The translations under genes were made by a program, and so were the position numbers. From the NCBI GenBank assembly GCA_964396595.1, contig CAYNFR010000044.1, positions 1 to 20,274 of the forward strand: DNA of 20,274 nucleotides, in the 5' to 3' direction. Numbering within the stretch: the first letter of the stretch is position 1; each line of letters opens with the position of its first letter. This stretch comes from CAYNFR01 sp964396595 (GTDB lineage: Bacteria; Bacteroidota; Bacteroidia; Chitinophagales; Saprospiraceae). This document shows positions 15,150 through 20,274 of the stretch, one piece after another. The notes under the pieces are model-generated. The model saw only the letters and a list, made by a program, of their open reading frames with translations, did not search any database and was not told the DNA's origin.

Positions 15150-15527
15150 ATGAATACGGATCAATTAGAAAAAACACGGTATTCTGATGCCGAACTTTCA
15201 GAATTTGACGCGCTGTTGATAGAGAAGCTCGCTCTAGCAAAAGAGCAACTTGCATTTTACCAACAACAACTTGAAGATCACACCATAGCAGAAGGTGGTA
15301 AAATGCCTAGCATGGATGATGGCTCAGTGAGCTTTGAAACAGACAGATTACAAACACTTGCCACGCGCCAAGTAACACTTATGAAGCATCTTGAGAATGC
15401 ACGACAAAGGGTTCGCAACAAAGTTTACGGCATCTGTCGCGAGACAGGAAAACTGATCGCCAAGGAAAGATTAATCGCGGTTCCGCATGCCACTCTTAGT
15501 ATAGAAGCTAAACAGAAGAAAAAATAG
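15150..15527 (+). CDS. TraR/DksA-family protein with degenerate zinc site
   Basis: A 125-residue protein with an N-terminal helical coiled-coil-like part (DALLIEKLALAKEQLAFYQQ, 20-39, then about 70-90) and a C-terminal DksA/TraR finger remnant, YGICRETGKLIAKERLIAVPHATLSIEAK. The canonical four-cysteine pattern is reduced to a single cysteine (YGIC): the second position is Thr and the last pair is Ser and Ala. Zinc binding of the classical kind is therefore unlikely, while the fold-defining GxLIxxERLxAxPxA core remains. DksA-type proteins bind in the RNA polymerase secondary channel and modulate transcription with ppGpp. It is followed 64 nt later by lspA, an order I recall as common in Bacteroidetes (ileS-dksA-lspA), but ileS is not here. 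A KKK tail ends the protein. Confidence 0.85.
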   Translation: MNTDQLEKTRYSDAELSEFDALLIEKLALAKEQLAFYQQQLEDHTIAEGGKMPSMDDGSVSFETDRLQTLATRQVTLMKHLENARQRVRNKVYGICRETGKLIAKERLIAVPHATLSIEAKQKKK

Positions 15528-15591
15528 AGCTTACTTTGCAGTGATCTTTATGCCACCATTGCGCATATAGCTTGTTTCACTTAATTAACAT

Positions 15592-16359
15592 TTGGATTTG
15601 AAGCGTTGGCATTATTTGGTATTAATTATACTTGGCGTTCTTGTTGTTGACCAATGGCTTAAAGTCTATGTCAAGACAAGTTTCAGTGTAGGTGGGGGAT
15701 TCGACATATTGGGATTGTCATGGGCCAAGATTCACTTTATAGAGAATAAGGGCATGGCTTTCGGAATAAGCTTCGGGGATAAATGTCTCGGATGGAACAG
15801 CGATGGACAATGTGTAGGATTGATGATTACACCTACAGCCGGAAAACTCATTCTCAGTATTTTCCGTATTGCTATGGTCGGATTTCTGATTTATCTGCTC
15901 CGTGAGCTTTATCGAGCAGGAGAGAAACTTGGTATCCTTATTAGCCTCTCTCTTATTCTCGCAGGTGCTATCGGCAATATAATTGACAGCACATTTTATG
16001 GCTTAATTTTCAGTCAGAGTTATGTCCACAGCCCCGAAGTAGCACAGTTATTTCCTTCAGGTGGGGGTTACGCCCCAATATTACAAGGGTGGGTGGTGGA
16101 TATGTTGTATTTCCCACTTATTGATACCATCCTTCCCCAATGGATACCATTCGTCGGTGGACAACGATTCGAATTCTTTAGGCCTATATTTAATGTTGCA
16201 GATGCGTCTATTTCAGTCGGCGTAGCGATCATTTTGTTATTCTATCGCAGTTTTTTGCTAGGATCAAAAGAAAAAAAATCATCGATTGGAGATTCTAAGG
16301 TACTGGAGGCTGCGAATCCGTCGGACTCATCGTCTGAAGTCAATTTAGACCAAGTCTAA
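15592..16359 (+). CDS. lspA: Lipoprotein signal peptidase (signal peptidase II)
   Basis: A 255-residue inner-membrane aspartic protease that cleaves prolipoproteins before the lipidated cysteine. Motifs are VVDQWLK (18-24) in TM1, ENKGMAFG (51-58), GNIID (128-132), the catalytic D170 in GWVVDMLYF and D204 in FNVADASISVG. The roughly 30-residue stretch between the two catalytic motifs (FPLIDTILPQWIPFVGGQRFEFF) is the long Bacteroidetes-type insertion. A further insertion with two cysteines (SFGDKCLGWNSDGQCVGL, 60-77) lies after AFG. The C-terminal 30 residues are hydrophilic. The start must be TTG (15592, or 15598): a stop (TAA) lies at 15586-15588 and no in-frame ATG or GTG precedes residue 55. 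It sits downstream of the dksA-like gene. Three lipoprotein genes in this window would be substrates. Confidence 0.92.
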   Translation: MDLKRWHYLVLIILGVLVVDQWLKVYVKTSFSVGGGFDILGLSWAKIHFIENKGMAFGISFGDKCLGWNSDGQCVGLMITPTAGKLILSIFRIAMVGFLIYLLRELYRAGEKLGILISLSLILAGAIGNIIDSTFYGLIFSQSYVHSPEVAQLFPSGGGYAPILQGWVVDMLYFPLIDTILPQWIPFVGGQRFEFFRPIFNVADASISVGVAIILLFYRSFLLGSKEKKSSIGDSKVLEAANPSDSSSEVNLDQV

Positions 16360-16379
16360 TTATTCGTTTGGCATAAACA

Positions 16380-16396
16380 CAGCGCGACAATCGCTG
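16380..16396 (+). terminator. Weak hairpin after lspA, possible terminator
   Basis: CAGCG (16380-16384) and CGCTG (16392-16396) form a 5-bp stem with a 7-nt loop, followed by CTTTATTG. The stem is short and the T-run poor, so the call is tentative. The sdh promoter box follows within 35 nt. Confidence 0.35.
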
Positions 16397-16401
16397 CTTT
16401 A

Positions 16402-16435
16402 TTGTACAGATAGATGGTGTGAATTTTTACTTTTG
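16402..16435 (+). promoter_or_regulatory. Candidate Bacteroidetes-type promoter of sdhCAB
   Basis: TACTTTTG at 16428-16435 matches the -7 element exactly. TTG at 16402-16404 is a possible -33 element with a 23-nt spacer, slightly long. The leader would be about 85 nt. Confidence 0.6.
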
Positions 16436-16525
16436 TACTTAAGACAGTTCACCTTACTTAAGAGGCGAAAAATACGTGTAACAAGGATAATTTGATATTC
16501 GACAACTACATCTTAACATGAACGT

Positions 16526-17209
16526 ATGAAGTGGCTTACTACTTATTTAACGTCTAGTATAGGTCAAAAGCTCGTGATGAGCTTGACGGGACTTTTTTTG
16601 ACTTTTTTTTTGTTTGTTCATTTACTCGGCAATCTCCAGCTTTTTGTCGCTGACGGTGGAAAGAGCTTCAACATATACACGAAGTTCATGAGCACCAACC
16701 CATTCATACAAGCCACTGCCAAGGGCTTGTATCTATTCATCATCTTACACACCGTTCAAGGAATACTATTGTGGGCTAAGAATCGAAAGGCAAAGGGTTC
16801 TAAATATGCCGTAAATGTTACTGAGAATGCATCGTTCGCATCTAAAAACATGGCTCTGTTAGGCAGCTTGATCCTTTTCTTCCTTATGATCCACATGGGA
16901 GATTTTTGGTGGAAGTTCAAGTTTGCCAACAACCTTCCGATGGTAAATTATGGTGATGGGGATATCATTAATGCTTTTCAAAAAGTCAGCGATACTTTTA
17001 CGCAATTGCCATTTGTAGTGGCATACTTATTGGGTCTTGTTGCGCTGGCCTTTCATTTGAATCATGGATTCGGTAGTGCATTTCAAACATTGGGATGGAG
17101 GCACCGTAAATACACACCACTTATTGAGGGGTTCGGCAAGTTGTATAGTATCATCATTCCGTTGGGCTTTGCAGCCATGCCATTATTCATATATTTTACT
17201 CAGAGATAG
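16526..17209 (+). CDS. sdhC: Succinate dehydrogenase cytochrome b558 subunit
   Basis: A 227-residue inner-membrane anchor of complex II with five predicted transmembrane segments: about residues 16-36, 66-84, 107-125, 162-182 and 203-223. Histidines H32, H75, H123 and H177 sit in TM1-TM4 in the positions expected for the axial ligands of two b-type haems, as in the Bacillus-type single-subunit (type B) enzyme. H180 is an extra neighbour. The single anchor passes electrons to the menaquinone pool. It starts the sdhCAB operon, and sdhA follows after 9 nt. The ATG at 16526 is preceded by a 3-codon mini-ORF (ATG AAC GTA TGA, 16518-16529) whose stop overlaps this start. Confidence 0.93.
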   Translation: MKWLTTYLTSSIGQKLVMSLTGLFLTFFLFVHLLGNLQLFVADGGKSFNIYTKFMSTNPFIQATAKGLYLFIILHTVQGILLWAKNRKAKGSKYAVNVTENASFASKNMALLGSLILFFLMIHMGDFWWKFKFANNLPMVNYGDGDIINAFQKVSDTFTQLPFVVAYLLGLVALAFHLNHGFGSAFQTLGWRHRKYTPLIEGFGKLYSIIIPLGFAAMPLFIYFTQR

Positions 17210-17218
17210 ATCAAGCTT

Positions 17219-19210
17219 ATGAAACTAGATAGTAAAATACCCAAGGGGACCATTGACGAGAAATGGACTAAGTACAAATTTGAGATTCCCCTTGTAGCAC
17301 CTAACAATAAACGCCGTCTAGATATCATAGTAGTCGGTACTGGACTTGCCGGAGCGTCAGCTGCAGCAACACTAGGCGAACTCGGTTATAATGTTAAGGC
17401 ATTTACTTTTCATGATAGTCCTCGTAGAGCGCATAGTATTGCCGCCCAAGGCGGTATCAATGCGGCCAAAAATTATCAAAACGATGGAGATAGTGTACAT
17501 AGACTTTTCTATGACACGATTAAAGGAGGAGATTATCGCGCAAGAGAGGCTAATGTACATCGCTTAGCCGAAGTGAGTGCAGATATAATTGATCAGTGTG
17601 TCGCCCAAGGAGTTCCATTTGCCAGAGAATACGGTGGACTTTTAGAAAACCGATCATTCGGTGGTGTTCAAGTGTCCCGCACATTTTATGCTCGTGGACA
17701 GACAGGTCAGCAGCTTTTGATCGGAGCCTATCAAGCGCTATCGCGCCAAATAGCCACCGGCCAAGTACAGATGTACAACCGCCATGAAATGCTCGATATT
17801 GTCAAAATTGACGGAAAGGCAAGAGGAATAATTACCAGGAATTTGATCACCGGCAAGCTAGAAAGATTCGGTGCACACTGTGTAATATTGGCCACCGGAG
17901 GTTATGGCAATGTATTTTACCTTTCGACTAATGCTATGGGCAGCAATGTCACAGCAGCATGGAGGGCAGTCAGACGAGGCGCCTTGATGGCAAATCCTTG
18001 TTACACCCAGATACACCCGACCTGCATACCTGTATCCGGAGAGTACCAATCAAAGCTTACCCTGATGTCAGAGTCCTTGCGAAATGACGGACGTGTATGG
18101 GTACCCAAAAAACTTGAAGATGCACAGGCAATAAGAGAAAGAAAGAAAACAGCTTTGGATATTCCGGAAGAAGACAGAGACTATTTTTTGGAGAGACGAT
18201 ATCCGGCATTTGGCAATCTTGTACCACGAGATGTAGCTTCACGAGCTGCTAAGGTTGCTTGTGATGAAGGAAGAGGAGTCGCGCCTACCGGATTAGCGGT
18301 GTTTTTGGACTTTTCTGACGCTGCGATAAGATACGGTAAAGCTCGCGCTAAACAGCTCAATCTCAATGGCACAGCTGATTACACTAAGCTCGGAAACGAA
18401 GTACTATCAGAAAAGTATGGCAACCTCTTTGAGATGTATGAAAAAATATCCGGAGAGAATCCGTACAAACTACCTATGAAAATCTATCCTGCTGTACATT
18501 ATACGATGGGTGGTATATGGGTTGATTATAATCTAGAAACAAATGTGCCTGGCCTATTCGCCCTCGGGGAAGCTAACTTCTCTGATCATGGTGCCAATCG
18601 CCTCGGCGCATCCGCATTAATGCAAGGTCTTGCTGACGGATATTTCGTGATTCCGTACACAGTAGGACAGTTTCTTGCTAATGATATTCGTACACCAAAA
18701 ATCGATACAGAGCACCCAGCATTTGCCGAGGCTGAGAAAGATGTTCAAGATGGATTATCACGACTTGTAAACATTAAGGGAAGCCAGTCAGTTGAGTCAT
18801 TTCACCGAAGACTAGGTCACATCATGTGGGAATATTGTGGCATGTCTCGAAGTGAACAAGGATTAAAAAAGGCGATAGCGCTTGTAAGAGAACTCCGTGA
18901 TGAGTTCTATAATGATGTATTCGTGCCGGGCACTGCAGATGAGTTTAATCCTGAGCTAGATAAAGCGTCGCGGGTAGCCGATTTCATGGAGTTAGGCGAG
19001 GTGATGATATTCGATGCGCTTAATAGACTTGAATCTTGTGGAGGTCATTTCAGGGAAGAATATCAATCGCCTGAAGGCGAGGCGCTAAGAAATGATGAAG
19101 AATATTCCTACGTTGCTGCATGGGAGTGGAATCCAGGCGGCGACCCTATCCTTCATAAAGAAGATTTAGTTTTCGAGAATGTAAAATTGGTAACCAGAAG
19201 CTATAAATAA
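17219..19210 (+). CDS. sdhA: Succinate dehydrogenase flavoprotein subunit
   Basis: A 663-residue catalytic subunit of complex II, on the cytoplasmic face, oxidising succinate to fumarate with covalent FAD. Visible features are the dinucleotide-binding GTGLAG (40-45), H72 in AHSIAAQGGI for covalent FAD attachment, H266 in QIHPT, R337 in PRDVASR (candidate proton-transfer arginine), H427 in AVHYTMGG and R461 in HGANRLGAS as substrate-binding residues. The length is normal for the type B/Bacteroidetes form, and the wording of the active-site loops (CIPVSGEYQSKLTLMSE, 269-285) is also of that type. Downstream sdhB begins 8 nt later. Together with aconitase in the same window it supplies the TCA cycle and respiratory chain. 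Confidence 0.97.
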   Translation: MKLDSKIPKGTIDEKWTKYKFEIPLVAPNNKRRLDIIVVGTGLAGASAAATLGELGYNVKAFTFHDSPRRAHSIAAQGGINAAKNYQNDGDSVHRLFYDTIKGGDYRAREANVHRLAEVSADIIDQCVAQGVPFAREYGGLLENRSFGGVQVSRTFYARGQTGQQLLIGAYQALSRQIATGQVQMYNRHEMLDIVKIDGKARGIITRNLITGKLERFGAHCVILATGGYGNVFYLSTNAMGSNVTAAWRAVRRGALMANPCYTQIHPTCIPVSGEYQSKLTLMSESLRNDGRVWVPKKLEDAQAIRERKKTALDIPEEDRDYFLERRYPAFGNLVPRDVASRAAKVACDEGRGVAPTGLAVFLDFSDAAIRYGKARAKQLNLNGTADYTKLGNEVLSEKYGNLFEMYEKISGENPYKLPMKIYPAVHYTMGGIWVDYNLETNVPGLFALGEANFSDHGANRLGASALMQGLADGYFVIPYTVGQFLANDIRTPKIDTEHPAFAEAEKDVQDGLSRLVNIKGSQSVESFHRRLGHIMWEYCGMSRSEQGLKKAIALVRELRDEFYNDVFVPGTADEFNPELDKASRVADFMELGEVMIFDALNRLESCGGHFREEYQSPEGEALRNDEEYSYVAAWEWNPGGDPILHKEDLVFENVKLVTRSYK

Positions 19211-19218
19211 GTTGAATC

Positions 19219-19974
19219 ATGGCTGGTAATATGACAATCAATCTCAAAGTCTGGAGACAAAAAGACAATAACACAAAAGGATACTTTGAATCATACAAAG
19301 TTGATGCTAACGAACATATGTCCTTCCTGGAGATGTTAGATGTTCTGAACGAGCAGCTACTCGCTCAAAAGAAAGATCCTGTAGTCTTCGAACATGATTG
19401 CAGAGAAGGTATTTGTGGCGCGTGCAGCATGGTTATCAACGGCCGACCGCATGGTCCGCAGAAAGGTACAACAGCGTGTCAATTACACATGCGACAATTC
19501 AATAACAACGACACTATTACCGTCGAACCCTTCCGTGCTGCAGCGTTTCCCGTAATTAGAGATTTAATGGTCGACAGATCGGCCTTCGATCGCATCATTC
19601 AAGCAGGCGGCTACATATCCGTAAATACCGGACAAGCGCCTGATGGCAATGCTATTCCGATCGAAAAAGAATTAGCCGGAAAATCGTTCGAAGCTGCTGC
19701 GTGCATAGGTTGTGGCGCGTGTGTCGCCGCATGCCCTAATGGTTCAGCCATGCTATTCACTTCCGCTAAAGTATCTCATCTGAGCTTACTACCGCAAGGC
19801 AAGGTAGAGCAGACGAAAAGAGTCCGAAACATGGTTGCACAGATGGATACAGAAGGCTTTGGTTTTTGTTCAAATATCAAGGCTTGTGAAGTTGAATGCC
19901 CCAAAGAAATCAGTTCTGAAAACATCGCACGAATGAATAGGCAATATACTGCTGCAATGTTAGCAGCCGAGTAA
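19219..19974 (+). CDS. sdhB: Succinate dehydrogenase iron-sulfur subunit
   Basis: A 251-residue electron-transfer subunit linking SdhA to SdhC. The N-terminal plant-ferredoxin-type domain binds [2Fe-2S] through C61, C66, C69 and C87 (HDCREGICGACS, TTACQLH). The C-terminal domain has CIGCGACVAACPNG (162-175) and CSNIKACEVECPK (217-229). By analogy to characterised enzymes, C162, C165, C168 and C227 hold [4Fe-4S], and C172, C217 and C223 hold [3Fe-4S]. All eleven expected cysteines are present. It is the last gene of sdhCAB. The start at ATG 19219 is 8 nt after sdhA; ATG four codons later is possible. No strong terminator follows, only a perfect 10-bp palindrome CGTAGCTACG at 20007-20016. Confidence 0.97.
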   Translation: MAGNMTINLKVWRQKDNNTKGYFESYKVDANEHMSFLEMLDVLNEQLLAQKKDPVVFEHDCREGICGACSMVINGRPHGPQKGTTACQLHMRQFNNNDTITVEPFRAAAFPVIRDLMVDRSAFDRIIQAGGYISVNTGQAPDGNAIPIEKELAGKSFEAAACIGCGACVAACPNGSAMLFTSAKVSHLSLLPQGKVEQTKRVRNMVAQMDTEGFGFCSNIKACEVECPKEISSENIARMNRQYTAAMLAAE

Positions 19975-20076
19975 GTGCGTACATCATGTTAAAGAAATGG
20001 CCATCGCGTAGCTACGGCTAAAAGACAGTAGTCTTATTAGGATTGTGTATTGTTGAGATGTCCAGAATTTTCGATA

Positions 20077-20274
20077 CTACTCCTTCTTTTTCTTAGACTT
20101 GCATAATTTACAAAATTCTGACAGCTCTTGAATCGCCAATTTTACTCTTTCTTTTCCTCTTATAAATAGCCGTCTTTATCCCGAGCACGATTCATTTTAT
20201 TTTGAGTTTCTGCGCTTCCTTTAGTAAACTCTTTACTTAATTGATTGTACAGATCTGAATAAAACTTGACATTA
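20077..20274 (-). pseudogene. 3' end of a minus-strand gene, possibly frameshifted, running off the right edge
   Basis: On the minus strand a frame enters from the right edge and reads VKFYSDLYNQLSKEFTKGSA, then ETQNKMNRARDKDGYL, stopping at TAA (20160-20162). A second frame, shifted by one base, takes over from about 20168 and reads FIRGKERVKLAIQELSE, then FCKLCKSKKKKE, to TAG (20077-20079). The composition is similar: helical and Lys-rich throughout. Joined, they would make a small basic helical protein with a CKLC pair and a Lys-rich tail. A histone-H1-like (Hc1) relationship crossed my mind but is not supported well enough to name. Either the gene ends truly at 20160, or an indel has split it. 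The 5' part lies outside the window. Confidence 0.35.

Noticed and set aside
20007..20016. 10-bp palindrome CGTAGCTACG after sdhB as a terminator
   Set aside because: A 10-bp self-complementary site without loop or T-tract cannot form a standard intrinsic terminator. It is recorded only as a landmark.
1..20274. CRISPR array, insertion sequence, riboswitch or rRNA
   Set aside because: No regularly spaced repeats, transposase motifs, terminal inverted repeats, conserved riboswitch cores or rRNA sequence were seen on either strand.

Overview
The window looks like chromosomal DNA of a Bacteroidota bacterium, probably near the Saprospiraceae. The lineage call rests on three things: promoters of the Bacteroidetes type (TTTG, 19 nt, TAnnTTTG; the -7 box TACTTTTG occurs at 697-704, 16428-16435 and, on the minus strand, 15040-15047); family content (DUF6029-like barrel, LVIVD-repeat and MbnP-like lipoproteins, cytochrome b558-type succinate dehydrogenase, dksA-like gene followed by lspA); and AT-rich leaders without clear Shine-Dalgarno sites. 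No CRISPR array, insertion sequence or complete prophage is visible.

Layout. 1-602 (minus): 5'-truncated C-terminal piece of an RHS/YD-repeat protein running off the left edge. 697-831: tRNA-Phe(GAA) with its own promoter and terminator. 990-4494 (plus): two-gene unit of a secreted amidohydrolase and a glutamate-cysteine-ligase-like enzyme fused to two CBS domains. 4613-6974: promoter and aconitase. 6975-7383: non-coding or decayed spacer. 7384-7785: mscL, ending at a hairpin terminator shared with the convergent block. 7846-13268 (minus): six consecutive exported-protein genes, in transcription order an LVIVD-propeller lipoprotein, a small barrel-like protein, an MbnP-like lipoprotein, a thioredoxin-fold lipoprotein, a TlpA-like thioredoxin and a DUF6029-like barrel. 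13482-13847 (plus): small exported Lys/Arg-rich protein with its own terminator. 13958-14995 (minus): trhO. 15150-16359 (plus): zinc-ligand-poor DksA-like protein and lspA, the latter with a TTG start. 16526-19974 (plus): sdhCAB. The last 300 nt hold the 3' end of a minus-strand gene that may be frameshifted.

Functionally, much of the window is housekeeping. Aconitase and succinate dehydrogenase are TCA-cycle enzymes, both iron-sulfur dependent, in separate transcription units. LspA matures lipoproteins, and three neighbouring genes encode lipoproteins. TrhO modifies tRNA U34 and MscL handles osmotic downshock.

The best candidate for a little-described system is the six-gene envelope block. 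It pairs two thiol-disulfide proteins with a barrel whose mature chain has only two cysteines (C463, C468), plus an MbnP-like and a propeller lipoprotein. A periplasm-to-outer-membrane redox or metal-handling module is my inference, not something the sequence proves. The second candidate is the amidohydrolase plus GCS2-CBS pair, which looks like a nucleotide-sensing amide-bond ligase coupled to a secreted hydrolase.
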